NCBI RefSeq assembly: GCF_001695855.1
Contig: NZ_MBSS01000068.1
Span: 1 to 64,000, forward strand
DNA: 64,000 nt
DNA from: Ensifer sp. LC163
Lineage (GTDB): Bacteria > Pseudomonadota > Alphaproteobacteria > Rhizobiales > Rhizobiaceae
Reading direction: 5' to 3'
The notes under the pieces are model-generated. The model saw only the letters and a list, made by a program, of their open reading frames with translations. It ran no database searches and was not told the DNA's origin. Position 1 is the stretch's first letter, and every line of letters begins with the position of its first letter. The position numbers were made by a program, and so were the translations under genes. Positions 1 to 8,887 of the stretch are shown here, one piece after another.

Positions 1-450
1 GCTGCGGTCGAGACGATCGCGGCGGCCGCCAATCCGGGCCTGTCGAGCTTCGTTGCCGACGCGCTGTCGTCGTCGGACCGTCCGGAACTGACCTCGGCCA
101 AGATCATCATCTCCGGCGGCCGGGCGCTCGGCTCGTCGGAAAAATTCCAGGAGGTCATCCCGCCGGTTGCCGACAAGCTCGGCGCCGCCGTCGGGGCAAG
201 CCGTGCGGCGGTCGATGCCGGCTACGCGCCGAACGACTGGCAGGTCGGCCAGACCGGCAAGGTGGTCGCCCCCGATCTCTACATCGCCTGCGGCATCTCC
301 GGGGCGATCCAGCACCTGGCCGGCATGAAGGATTCGAAGGTCATCGTCGCCATCAACAAGGACGAGGAGGCACCGATCTTCCAGGTCGCCGACTACGGTC
401 TCGTCGCCGACCTGTTCGAGGCGCTGCCGGAATTCGAAAAGGCGCTGTGA
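1..450 (+). CDS. etfA: Electron transfer flavoprotein alpha subunit, C-terminal part
   Basis: The reading frame is open from base 1 and ends at 448-450, so only about 149 C-terminal residues are present. It contains the FAD-binding domain of EtfA/FixB: the stretch around [10 protein letters not shown], the [19 protein letters not shown] region that contacts FAD, and the [21 protein letters not shown] tail. EtfAB carries electrons from acyl-CoA and methylamine-type dehydrogenases to the membrane. The stop codon overlaps the GTG start of the ETF-quinone oxidoreductase gene, so the two are co-translated. An etfB gene is expected just left of the window. Family call is secure; the 5' end is missing. 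Confidence 0.95.
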   Translation, partial: AAVETIAAAANPGLSSFVADALSSSDRPELTSAKIIISGGRALGSSEKFQEVIPPVADKLGAAVGASRAAVDAGYAPNDWQVGQTGKVVAPDLYIACGISGAIQHLAGMKDSKVIVAINKDEEAPIFQVADYGLVADLFEALPEFEKAL

Positions 451-2123
451 GCAAGGACATGAGCGAGCGACAAGAGCTGCCCGAGCGCGAGAGCATGGAG
501 TTCGACGTGGTGATCGTCGGGGCGGGACCGGCCGGTCTGGCCGCGGCGATCCGGCTGAAGCAGATCAATCCCGAACTTTCCGTCGTGGTGCTGGAAAAGG
601 GGACCGAGGTCGGCGCGCATATCCTGTCGGGCGCCGTCGTCGACCCCATCGGCATCGACCGGCTGCTGCCGGGCTGGCGCGACGAGGCCGAGCATCCGTT
701 CAAGACCGAGGTCACCGACGACCAGTTCCTGCTGCTCGGCCCCGCCGGCTCGATCCGCCTGCCGAACTTCGCCATGCCGCCGCTGATGAACAATCATGGC
801 AACTACATCGTCTCGCTCGGCAATGTCTGTCGCTGGCTGGCCGGCCATGCCGAAGCGCTCGGCGTCGAGATCTATCCGGGCTTTGCCGCCACCGAAGTGC
901 TCTACAACGACGCCGGCGCCGTCATCGGTGTCGCCACCGGCGACATGGGCATCGAGCGCAATGGCGAGCCAGGCCCGAACTTCGCTCGCGGCATGGCGCT
1001 GCTCGGCAAATACACGCTGATCGGCGAGGGCGTGCGCGGCTCGCTCGCCAAGCAGCTGATTGCAAAATTCGATCTCTCGAAGGACCGCGACGTCCAGAAA
1101 TTCGGCATCGGCCTGAAGGAACTGTGGCAGGTCAAGCCGGAGAACCACAGGCCCGGTCTGGTGCAGCACTCGTTCGGGTGGCCGCTCGGCATGAAGACCG
1201 GCGGCGGTTCGTTCCTCTACCATCTCGAAGACAACCTGGTTGCCGTCGGCTTCGTCGTGCACCTCAACTACAAGAACCCCTATCTCTTCCCGTTCGAGGA
1301 GTTCCAGCGGTTCAAGACCCATCCGGCCATTCGCGGCACATTCGAAGGCGGCAAGCGGCTGTCCTACGGTGCCCGGGCGATCACCGAGGGCGGTTACCAG
1401 TCGGTGCCGAAGCTGTCGTTCCCCGGCGGCGCGCTGATCGGCTGTTCGGCCGGTTTCGTCAACGTGCCGCGCATCAAGGGCAGCCACAATGCGGTGCTGT
1501 CGGGCATGCTCGCCGCCGACAAGCTGGCGGAAGCGATCGCCTCGGGCCGCGCCAATGACGAGCCGGTCGAGATCGAGAACGAATGGCGCCAGACCGACAT
1601 CGGCAAGGATCTGAAGCGGGTGAGAAACGTCAAGCCGCTGTGGTCGAAGTTCGGCACCGCGCTCGGTGTGGCGCTCGGCGGTCTCGACATGTGGACCAAC
1701 CAGCTGTTCGGCTTCTCCTTCTTCGGCACGCTGAAGCACGGCAAGACCGACGCAGCGAGCCTCGAGCCGGCGGCAAAGCACCAGAAGATCGACTACCCCA
1801 AGCCCGACGGCGTCTTGACCTTCGATCGGCTGTCCTCGGTGTTCCTGTCGAACACCAACCACGAGGAAGACCAGCCGATCCACCTGCAGGTGAAGGACCC
1901 GGAGCTGCAGCGCAGCTCGGAACTCGACGTCTTTGCCGGCCCGTCGACGCGCTACTGTCCCGCCGGGGTCTATGAGTGGGTGGAGAAGGACGGCAAGCCG
2001 GTCTTCGTCATCAACGCCCAGAACTGCGTGCACTGCAAGACCTGCGACATCAAGGACCCGAACCAGAACATCAACTGGGTGCCGCCGCAAGGAGGCGAAG
2101 GCCCGGTCTATCCCAACATGTAA
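447..2123 (+). CDS. Electron transfer flavoprotein-ubiquinone oxidoreductase
   Basis: A 558-residue protein of normal ETF-QO length. It passes electrons from reduced ETF to ubiquinone at the inner membrane. An N-terminal FAD motif ([13 protein letters not shown], about residues 15-28) is followed by the ETF-QO middle domain. The C-terminus has a four-cysteine [4Fe-4S] site: the Cys of YCPAGVYEW, two Cys of CVHC and the Cys of TCDIKDP. I take the GTG at 447, which overlaps the etfA stop; an ATG at 459 in the same frame is an alternative. Position beside etfA is common in Alphaproteobacteria. Here it also lies about 4.7 kb upstream of a trimethylamine dehydrogenase-family enzyme, a family known to use ETF as acceptor. 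Confidence 0.95.
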   Translation: MSKDMSERQELPERESMEFDVVIVGAGPAGLAAAIRLKQINPELSVVVLEKGTEVGAHILSGAVVDPIGIDRLLPGWRDEAEHPFKTEVTDDQFLLLGPAGSIRLPNFAMPPLMNNHGNYIVSLGNVCRWLAGHAEALGVEIYPGFAATEVLYNDAGAVIGVATGDMGIERNGEPGPNFARGMALLGKYTLIGEGVRGSLAKQLIAKFDLSKDRDVQKFGIGLKELWQVKPENHRPGLVQHSFGWPLGMKTGGGSFLYHLEDNLVAVGFVVHLNYKNPYLFPFEEFQRFKTHPAIRGTFEGGKRLSYGARAITEGGYQSVPKLSFPGGALIGCSAGFVNVPRIKGSHNAVLSGMLAADKLAEAIASGRANDEPVEIENEWRQTDIGKDLKRVRNVKPLWSKFGTALGVALGGLDMWTNQLFGFSFFGTLKHGKTDAASLEPAAKHQKIDYPKPDGVLTFDRLSSVFLSNTNHEEDQPIHLQVKDPELQRSSELDVFAGPSTRYCPAGVYEWVEKDGKPVFVINAQNCVHCKTCDIKDPNQNINWVPPQGGEGPVYPNM

Positions 2124-2632
2124 TCCCACTCTTGCCTACTTATGCGCAGGCCATGCCACTTTGGCATCACAGGCCGACCGGCAGTCAGCTGACGCGGCAT
2201 GGGATATCGAATAGGCGGCTGCAGCGTTCGGCTCGGCACGAGCAGCGCGTCGCGCTGTTTTATCGTCATCGACGAACTCGACCTCCTCGAATTTGCGGCG
2301 CCTGAGGATTGTAATCGCCTGTCTGACGTGATTGCCGCCTGTAGCGGAGCTGTATTCCACACACGACCAATGAGCGGATCACCTGAAAGGTGCTCTCGGC
2401 GGTTACGACGGTACGGGTGGCGGCACGCCATCGCTCTCTTGATCGCATTTCCGAAGTTCACGCTGGGCCCGCGGTTTTTGGTAGTCGGGTAGCTCCCGTC
2501 ACGCGGCATTTAGCGACCGCCTAATCAGCGCTGAATCAAACTCTTATGTCGGGCAATTCCGCCCTCCTTTACACCAATCGGCAGGATCGGCCGCAGGGGC
2601 CGACCCTCCGTCGAAGCAAAAGAGGATGCGGC
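2124..2632. other. Intergenic stretch without a recognisable gene
   Basis: About 500 bases separate the ETF-QO stop from the flavin monooxygenase start. Open frames exist on both strands (for example 2199-2492 plus and 2108-2509 minus), but their translations show no domain, no convincing ribosome binding site and no family resemblance that I recognise. The only useful signal is an AAGAGGA Shine-Dalgarno-like sequence just before 2633. It may hold the promoter for the next gene and decayed sequence. Confidence 0.5.
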
Positions 2633-3889
2633 ATGTCAGTGGAAAAAGTGGATACGCTCGTCATCGGCGCCGGTCAGGCAGGCGTAGCGATGAGCGAACA
2701 TCTCGGCAAGCGCGGCGTGCCCCATCTGGTGCTCGAAAAGAACCGCATCGCTGAGAGCTGGCGCACCGCGCGCTGGGATTCCCTCGTCGCCAACGGCCCC
2801 GCCTGGCACGACCGCTTTCCCGGCATGACCTTCCCCGGCATCAACGACGACGCCTTCGTCCCGAAGGAACAGGTCGCCGATTACTTCGTCGCCTACGCGC
2901 AGAAGATCGAGGCGCCGATCCGTACCGGCGTCGAGGTCAAGAGTGTTCGCAAGGAGGGCGATGCTTTCCGCGTAGAGACAACGGCGGGTGTGATCGAGGC
3001 GAAGAACGTGGTTTCCGCCACCGGCGCCTTCCAGCGTCCCACCATGCCAGCCCTCGTGCCGGCAGAGGAAGGCCTTCTGCAAATTCATTCCAACGCCTAC
3101 CGCAATCCGGGTCAGTTGCCCGAGGGTTCGGCGCTGGTGGTGGGCGCCGGTTCCTCCGGCACACAGATCGCCGACGAGTTGCTGCGCGCGGGCAAACGCG
3201 TCTATCTCTCCATCGGCCCGCACGATCGGCCGCCGCGGCGCTATCGCGGCAAGGATTTCTGCTGGTGGCTGGGCGTACTCGGGATCTGGGACCTCAAGGT
3301 GCCGGCCCCCAATACGGAACATGTCACCATCGCCGTCAGCGGCGCCTATGGCGGGCAGACCGTCGACTTCCGCTGTCTCGGCGCACGTGGCATGGCACTG
3401 CTCGGCCGGGCCGATACCTTTGAAAACGGTGTGTTGCACATTGCGCCGGACCTCGCAACGAACATCGCGCTGGGCGATGCCAACTACCTCTCCCTGCTCG
3501 ATCGCGCCGACGACTATGCCGCGAAAAATAATCTCGATCTGCCCGAAGATCCCGAAGCCCGCCGGAAGGAGCCCGATCCGCTTTGCATGACCGATCCCAT
3601 CCTTTCGTTGAACCTGAAGGGGGCTGGTATCACGTCCATCATCTGGGCGACGGGCTATACGGTCGACTACAGCTGGGCGCGGCTTGATGCCTTCGACGAA
3701 AAGGGACGGCCGGTGCACGAGCGCGGCGTCTCCAGGGTGCCAGGCCTCTTCTTCGTCGGCCTTCCCTGGCTGTCGCGCCGCGCCTCGTCCTTCATCTGGG
3801 GCGTCTGGCACGATGCGGATTACCTCGCGGGCTACATCGCCGAGAACCGGAGCGGGCAGACGGCCGATACTGCAGCCGCGGCCTCCTGA
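2633..3889 (+). CDS. FAD/NAD(P)H-dependent flavin monooxygenase (FMO/CzcO-like)
   Basis: A 418-residue protein with two Rossmann motifs: GAGQAG for FAD at residues 13-18 and GAGSSG for NAD(P)H near residue 170. A late WATGYTVDYSW segment is typical of class B flavin monooxygenases and the CzcO family. Such enzymes add one oxygen atom to amines, sulfides or heterocycles in the cytoplasm. I chose ATG 2633 because AAGAGGA lies about 8 bases upstream and the FAD motif follows directly; an upstream in-frame ATG at 2546 would add residues without family character. Its neighbours are a LysR regulator, an amine-aldehyde dehydrogenase and a TMADH-family enzyme, so it could hydroxylate a heterocyclic acid such as imidazoleacetate. 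That substrate is inference. Confidence 0.85.
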   Translation: MSVEKVDTLVIGAGQAGVAMSEHLGKRGVPHLVLEKNRIAESWRTARWDSLVANGPAWHDRFPGMTFPGINDDAFVPKEQVADYFVAYAQKIEAPIRTGVEVKSVRKEGDAFRVETTAGVIEAKNVVSATGAFQRPTMPALVPAEEGLLQIHSNAYRNPGQLPEGSALVVGAGSSGTQIADELLRAGKRVYLSIGPHDRPPRRYRGKDFCWWLGVLGIWDLKVPAPNTEHVTIAVSGAYGGQTVDFRCLGARGMALLGRADTFENGVLHIAPDLATNIALGDANYLSLLDRADDYAAKNNLDLPEDPEARRKEPDPLCMTDPILSLNLKGAGITSIIWATGYTVDYSWARLDAFDEKGRPVHERGVSRVPGLFFVGLPWLSRRASSFIWGVWHDADYLAGYIAENRSGQTADTAAAAS

Positions 3890-4040
3890 GAGGCTGCGCC
3901 GGCGCCCGCACGGAGGAAGCGAGCATGCCATGATCCGAAACCCAAGCCCCGGCGGCAATGTCATCCACAGCCCTGATGACGATGCCCTTTTCGCGCGTTC
4001 GAATCTGTTCCTTAATTGGCGGACAAAAAAGGATACAGAT

Positions 4041-5000
4041 ATGGTTCTGCGCTTCACCCTTCGCCAATTGGAATATCTCGTCGCTGTCGGGGAATACGGC
4101 TCCGTCACGGAGGCGGCCGAACGGGTGAATGTGTCCGCACCCTCGGTTTCGGCGGCGGTCTCCCAACTCGAAAAGGAATTCGGCATCACCCTTTTCGTGC
4201 GCCGGCATGCGCACGGCCTTTCGCTGACGCAGGCCGGCCGCAGCTTCGTCGACCAGGCGCGGCAAATCCTTTCCGAGGCGGCCAAGCTCAATGCGCTTTC
4301 CAATGAGTTGACCGGGCAGGTGCGCGGACCGCTGCACGTCGCCTGCCTCGTCACCTTCGCGCAGGCCGTTATCCCGGCGCTGCGCCGTGCCTTTTCCGAC
4401 GCCTATCCGGACGTTGATTTCTTCCAGTACGAGCGCGACCAAGCCAGCATTCTCGAAGGGTTACGCATGGCGCGCTTCGACATCGCGCTCAGCTACGACC
4501 TCGACATTCCCGCCGACATAACGTTCCACCAGCTTGCCGTGCTGCCGCCCTATGCCGTGCTGCACGTGGATCACCCGCTTGCGGGCCGCCGCGAAGTGAC
4601 GGTGGAGGATCTCGCCTCCCACCCGATGATCCTGCTCGACCTGCCGCACAGCTCGGCCTACTTCCTCTCACTTTTCCGCGATGCGGGCCTGACGCCGCAC
4701 ATTGTCGAGCGCACGCGCGACATGTCCGTGATGCGCGCCATGGTCGCCAACCGGTTCGGCTATTCCATCGCCAACATAAGGCCGGTCTCCGCCTATGCGC
4801 CCGACGGCAACAAGCTGGCCTTCGTACCGCTCACCGGGAACCTCCGTCCCATGCGCATGGGCATACTCGCCATGGGCGGGGCGAGCCCGGCGCTCACCGT
4901 GCGGCGCTTCATCGATTTCTGCGGCGAAAAGATCGGCGACATGGTCATGGACCTGCCGGTTTCCGCCGACGTCCCCCGAGAACAGAAAGGCAGTTCATGA
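4041..5000 (+). CDS. LysR-family transcriptional regulator
   Basis: A 319-residue LysR protein. The N-terminal winged helix-turn-helix is plain (FTLRQLEYLVAVGEYGSVTEAAERV at about residues 5-29, then SAAVSQLEKEFG), followed by a periplasmic-binding-like effector domain. ATG 4041 is preceded by AAAAAAGGA. The gene reads in the same direction as its neighbours and overlaps the start of the aldehyde dehydrogenase gene by four bases (ATGA), so regulator and enzyme share a transcript. It is the best candidate to control the adjoining amine-catabolic genes. The effector cannot be read from the sequence; the amine or its acid product is likely. Confidence 0.93.
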   Translation: MVLRFTLRQLEYLVAVGEYGSVTEAAERVNVSAPSVSAAVSQLEKEFGITLFVRRHAHGLSLTQAGRSFVDQARQILSEAAKLNALSNELTGQVRGPLHVACLVTFAQAVIPALRRAFSDAYPDVDFFQYERDQASILEGLRMARFDIALSYDLDIPADITFHQLAVLPPYAVLHVDHPLAGRREVTVEDLASHPMILLDLPHSSAYFLSLFRDAGLTPHIVERTRDMSVMRAMVANRFGYSIANIRPVSAYAPDGNKLAFVPLTGNLRPMRMGILAMGGASPALTVRRFIDFCGEKIGDMVMDLPVSADVPREQKGSS

Positions 5001-6478
5001 CCACGACCACCGACTGGCGCGCCCGCGCCGCGAGCATGAAATTCCGCAACGGCCTCTATATCGACGGCGGTTTTCGCAAGGCGGCGAAGGGCGGGCGGTT
5101 CGAAACCGTGAACCCCGCCAACGCGCAGGTGCTGACGGACGTCGCCCGCGGCACCGCGGAAGACATCGACGCCGCCGTCACTTCGGCCCGCCGCGCCTTC
5201 AATGACGGCCGCTGGTCGGGCAAATCGCCGGCGGAGCGCAAGGCGGTGCTCCTGAGGCTTGCCGCCCTCATTCGCGAAAACGTGCCGGAACTCGCCCTGC
5301 TCGACACGCTCGATATCGGCAAGCCGATCAGCGACAGCTCCACCATCGACGCGCCCGGCTCGGCGCACTTCTTCGAATGGCATGCGGAGGCCATCGACAA
5401 GCTCTATGACGAGATCGCGCCCACCGGCCGCGGGGATCTCGCCATGATCCGCCGCGTGCCGCTCGGCGTCATCGGCGCCGTCGTGCCGTGGAACTTTCCG
5501 CTGGACATGGCAACCTGGAAACTCGCGCCCGCGCTCGCCACCGGCAATTCCGTCGTGCTGAAGCCGGCCGAACAGTCGCCGCTTTCCGCCCTCATGCTGG
5601 CGGAACTCGCTTCCGAGGCCGGCCTGCCGGACGGCGTGCTCAACGTGGTGCCCGGCTTCGGCGAAGATGCCGGCCGTGCCCTTGGCCTCCATCCGGATGT
5701 CGACGCGCTGGTCTTCACCGGCTCGACCAAGGTCGGCAAGCTCTTTATGACCTACGCCGGCGAAAGCAACATGAAGCAGGTGTGGCTGGAGACCGGCGGC
5801 AAATCGCCGAACCTCGTCTTCGCCGATGCCGATCTCGACAAGGCGGCCGAGATGGCGGCCTTCGGCATCCTGTTCAATTCCGGCGAGGTCTGCTCGGCCA
5901 ATTCGCGCCTGCTGGTGCACCGCTCCGTGCAGGAGGAATTCACCCAGAAGCTGATCGAGGCCGCCGCCGCCTGGCCGCTCGGCGATCCGCTCGACCCCGT
6001 CACCCGCATGGGGCCGATGGTCGAGAAGACCCATGCCGACCGCGTGGCAAGCTATATCGACATCGGCCGCTCGGAAGGCCGGCTGGCATATGGCGGCAAT
6101 CGCGAGACCCGCGACGGCTCGGACTGCTACATCCAGCCGACCATCTTCAACGAGGTGTCGCCGGATGCCCGCATCGCGCGGGAGGAGATTTTCGGCCCCG
6201 TGCTCGCGATTACGCCCTTCGATAACGACGAGGAGGCGCTGCGGGTTGCCAACGACAGCGAATACGGCCTGGCCGCCTCCGTCTGGACACGGGATCTGTC
6301 ACGGGCGCTCTCCGTTTCGGACCGCCTCCATGCGGGCACGGTCTCGGTCAACACCGTCGATGCGCTCTCCACCATGACGCCCTTCGGCGGCATGAAGCAG
6401 TCCGGTTTCGGCCGCGACCTCTCGCTTCACAGCTTCGACAAGTACTGCGCGCTGAAAACTGTTTGGGTGAAATACTAG
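4997..6478 (+). CDS. NAD-dependent aldehyde dehydrogenase, PuuC-like
   Basis: A 493-residue ALDH superfamily enzyme of normal length. It has the PWNFPLDMATWKLAPAL cofactor-site motif, LETGGKSPNLVF with the general-base Glu, and the catalytic Cys in FNSGEVCSANSR. The C-terminal PFGGMKQSGFGRDLS resembles gamma-glutamyl-gamma-aminobutyraldehyde dehydrogenases and other amine-derived aldehyde dehydrogenases. The start overlaps the LysR stop by four bases. The TMADH-family amine dehydrogenase just downstream would produce an aldehyde, and this enzyme would oxidise it to the acid (for histamine: imidazole acetaldehyde to imidazoleacetate). The general reaction is well supported; the substrate is inferred from context. 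Confidence 0.93.
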   Translation: MTTTTDWRARAASMKFRNGLYIDGGFRKAAKGGRFETVNPANAQVLTDVARGTAEDIDAAVTSARRAFNDGRWSGKSPAERKAVLLRLAALIRENVPELALLDTLDIGKPISDSSTIDAPGSAHFFEWHAEAIDKLYDEIAPTGRGDLAMIRRVPLGVIGAVVPWNFPLDMATWKLAPALATGNSVVLKPAEQSPLSALMLAELASEAGLPDGVLNVVPGFGEDAGRALGLHPDVDALVFTGSTKVGKLFMTYAGESNMKQVWLETGGKSPNLVFADADLDKAAEMAAFGILFNSGEVCSANSRLLVHRSVQEEFTQKLIEAAAAWPLGDPLDPVTRMGPMVEKTHADRVASYIDIGRSEGRLAYGGNRETRDGSDCYIQPTIFNEVSPDARIAREEIFGPVLAITPFDNDEEALRVANDSEYGLAASVWTRDLSRALSVSDRLHAGTVSVNTVDALSTMTPFGGMKQSGFGRDLSLHSFDKYCALKTVWVKY

Positions 6479-6733
6479 GCATCCGCCCGCTCTGGCTGCG
6501 GCGCGCCGCCGGGGATTTCAACCATCGAAGGCGCCGGTTACCGAATGCGTATTTGCTCGCGAACGGTGACTGGCGTCGGTCCCTCCACAAGCATCTGAAA
6601 ATAAACAGGAAATCCTCCAGATGCTCTGGTGCAGCTGCACTTTCGCGCGGAGATTGAATTTGCAATATCGCCACACGGCGGTCGCTGCTTAGCCTGAACC
6701 TAATCCATGTTTCCAGAACGTGTCATTTACGGA

Positions 6734-6766
6734 TTGCGGTTCGTCAAATCCAATAGTCGATATAAT
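6734..6766 (+). promoter_or_regulatory. Possible promoter of the amine dehydrogenase/transporter operon
   Basis: A perfect TATAAT lies at 6761-6766, 20 bases before the ATG at 6787, in a 308-base gap between the aldehyde dehydrogenase and the TMADH-family gene. The nearest good -35-like hexamer, TTGCGG at 6734-6739, is 21 bases upstream, which is wider than the usual 16-18, so the promoter may be activator dependent. The rest of the gap (6479-6733) shows no gene. Confidence 0.4.
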
Positions 6767-6786
6767 CCTCTACAGGAGCATTGAGA

Positions 6787-8877
6787 ATGCCCCATATGCG
6801 CGACAGCAAATACGACATTCTGTTCGAGCCCGTCCCAATCGGTCCCCACGTCGCGAAGAACCGGTTCTATCAGGTGCCGCATTGCAACGGCGGCGGTTAC
6901 CGCGACCCCTCCGCAGCCGCGGCCATGCGCGGCATCAAGTCCGAGGGCGGCTGGGGCGTCATCTTCACCGAGCAGACCGAGATGCACCACACCTCGGAGA
7001 TTACGCCCTTCATCGAGCTGCGGCTTTGGGAGGACAAGGACATTCCCGGCCTGCGCCGAATGTCCGACGCCATGAAAGTGCATGGCGCGCTCGCAGGCAT
7101 CCAGCTCGCCTATTCCGGTATCAACGGTCCGAATTTCTACACGAAGGAAGTGCCGCTCGCGCCCTCGGCCCTGCCGATCCGCACCTTCACCAACGATCCG
7201 GTGCAGGCCCGCGCGCTGGATCTCACGGACATCAAAAATCTGCGCCGCTGGTTCGTCAACGCCGCGAAGCGCTCGAAGATGGCCGGTTTCGACCTCATCT
7301 GTCTTTACGGCGCGCACGGCTTCGGCATTTTCCAGCACTTCCTGTCGCGCGCCACCAACCAGCGCACCGACGAATACGGCGGGAGTCTCGAAAACCGCTC
7401 GCGCTTTGCACGCGAGGTGGTGGCCGATATCCGCGAGGCCGTGGGCGATACGACGGCGATCACCATGCGCGTCAGCCTCGACGAGACGATTGGCGAGCTC
7501 GGCTTCTCCAATGCCGAGGTGCGCGAATTCGTCGAGATGAACGCCGACCTGCCTGACCTCTGGGACTTGGCGCACGGTGCCTGGGAAGACTGTTCCGGCC
7601 CCTCGCGCTTCAAGGAGGAGGGCGCGCAGGAGCTTCTCGTCAAGGGCATTCGCGAGCTCTCGTCGAAGCCGGTGGTCGGCGTCGGCCGCTTCACCTCGCC
7701 GGACGTGATGGCGCGCATGGTGCGTCAGGGCGTTCTCGATCTGATCGGCTGCGCCCGTCCGTCCATCGCCGATCCCTTCCTGCCGAAGAAGATCGAGGAA
7801 GGCCGGATCGAGGACATCCGTGAGTGCATCGGCTGCAATATGTGCATCACCGGCGACATGACCATGTCGATCAGCCGCTGCACACAGAACCCGACCTTCA
7901 TGGAGGAGTGGCGCAAGGGCTGGCACCCGGAACGCATGAACGCGAAAGGCGAGAGCCAGACGGTGCTCGTCGTCGGCGCCGGCCCGGCCGGACTGGAGGC
8001 TACCCGTGCCCTCTCGCTGCGCGGCTATGACGTGACGCTCGCCGAAGCCACCACGACACTGGGCGGCCGCGTGGCGCGCGAACGCCTTCTGCCCGGCCTT
8101 TCCGCCTGGGGCCGGGTGGTTGATTACCGCCAGTACCAGATCAGCCAGCGCACAAATGTCGAGACCTATTTCGACAGCCGGCTGACCGCCGAGGATGTGC
8201 TCGCCTTCGGCTTCGAGCATGTCGCGATCGCCACCGGCTCACACTGGCGCCGCGACGGCGTTGCCCGCCAGCATGTCGTGCCGATGCCAATCGATGGGGC
8301 AATGACGCTCTGGACGCCGGACGACATCATGGCGAACAAGCACCCGGAAAACCTCGCCGACAAGACGGTCGTCGTCTATGATGACGACCACTATTACATG
8401 GGCGGCGTGATGGCTGAGGTGATGGCGAAGGCCGGCGCCAAGGTCATCCTCGTCACGCCCTCGGCCTATGTCTCGGATTGGACGCGCAACACGCTGGAAC
8501 AGGGCGCGATCCACGTGCGCCTCGACGATCTCGGCGTCGATATTCGCCTCAACCGCGGCGTCACCGCTATCCGCGCTGGCGAGGTCGAGACCAACTGCAC
8601 CTATACCGGCCGCCGCAGCGCGGTCAGCTGCGACGCGGTCGTCCTGGTTGGCTCGCGCATGTCCGACGATGCGCTCTATAACGACCTTCTGGCCCGGCAG
8701 GACGACTGGGCCGATGCCGGCATCAAGAGCGTCAAAATCATCGGCGATGCGGCCGCGCCCGCGCCGATCGCCTGGGCGACCTATGCCGGCCACCGCTATG
8801 CGCGGGAACTGGATACGCCGGATATCGGAGATGCCCTGCCGTTCCGCCGCGAAGTCACCCAACTCGAGCCGATGTGA
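6787..8877 (+). CDS. Trimethylamine dehydrogenase-family FMN/[4Fe-4S] amine dehydrogenase; probable histamine dehydrogenase
   Basis: A 696-residue iron-sulfur flavoprotein in three parts: an N-terminal old-yellow-enzyme barrel, a [4Fe-4S] site (Cys347, Cys350, Cys353, Cys365, spacing CX2CX2CX11C) and a C-terminal nucleotide-binding region with GAGPAG. The covalent 6-S-cysteinyl-FMN cysteine of trimethylamine dehydrogenase is present (RFYQVPHC, Cys33), as is the active-site Tyr174/His177 pair (YGAH). Two substrate-bowl positions differ from TMADH: Tyr60 is Gln63 here and Trp355 is Asp357. Gln plus Asp is the pattern I remember for histamine dehydrogenase, an enzyme also described from a Rhizobium strain. 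The enzyme oxidatively deaminates an amine and passes electrons through the cluster, usually to ETF. ATG 6787 is chosen for AGGAG at proper spacing. It probably heads an operon with the importer downstream. Confidence 0.88.
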   Translation: MPHMRDSKYDILFEPVPIGPHVAKNRFYQVPHCNGGGYRDPSAAAAMRGIKSEGGWGVIFTEQTEMHHTSEITPFIELRLWEDKDIPGLRRMSDAMKVHGALAGIQLAYSGINGPNFYTKEVPLAPSALPIRTFTNDPVQARALDLTDIKNLRRWFVNAAKRSKMAGFDLICLYGAHGFGIFQHFLSRATNQRTDEYGGSLENRSRFAREVVADIREAVGDTTAITMRVSLDETIGELGFSNAEVREFVEMNADLPDLWDLAHGAWEDCSGPSRFKEEGAQELLVKGIRELSSKPVVGVGRFTSPDVMARMVRQGVLDLIGCARPSIADPFLPKKIEEGRIEDIRECIGCNMCITGDMTMSISRCTQNPTFMEEWRKGWHPERMNAKGESQTVLVVGAGPAGLEATRALSLRGYDVTLAEATTTLGGRVARERLLPGLSAWGRVVDYRQYQISQRTNVETYFDSRLTAEDVLAFGFEHVAIATGSHWRRDGVARQHVVPMPIDGAMTLWTPDDIMANKHPENLADKTVVVYDDDHYYMGGVMAEVMAKAGAKVILVTPSAYVSDWTRNTLEQGAIHVRLDDLGVDIRLNRGVTAIRAGEVETNCTYTGRRSAVSCDAVVLVGSRMSDDALYNDLLARQDDWADAGIKSVKIIGDAAAPAPIAWATYAGHRYARELDTPDIGDALPFRREVTQLEPM

Positions 8878-8887
8878 GGAAATGCGG

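Noticed and set aside
393-2129. A 578-codon open frame on the minus strand opposite the ETF-QO gene
   Set aside because: It mirrors the coding strand of a clear ETF-QO gene, has Arg/Ala/Val/His-rich composition typical of antisense translation of high-GC genes, and shows no domain.
2108-2509. A 133-codon minus-strand frame after the ETF-QO gene
   Set aside because: No family resemblance, low-complexity Arg/Ser runs, and overlap with frames on the other strand.
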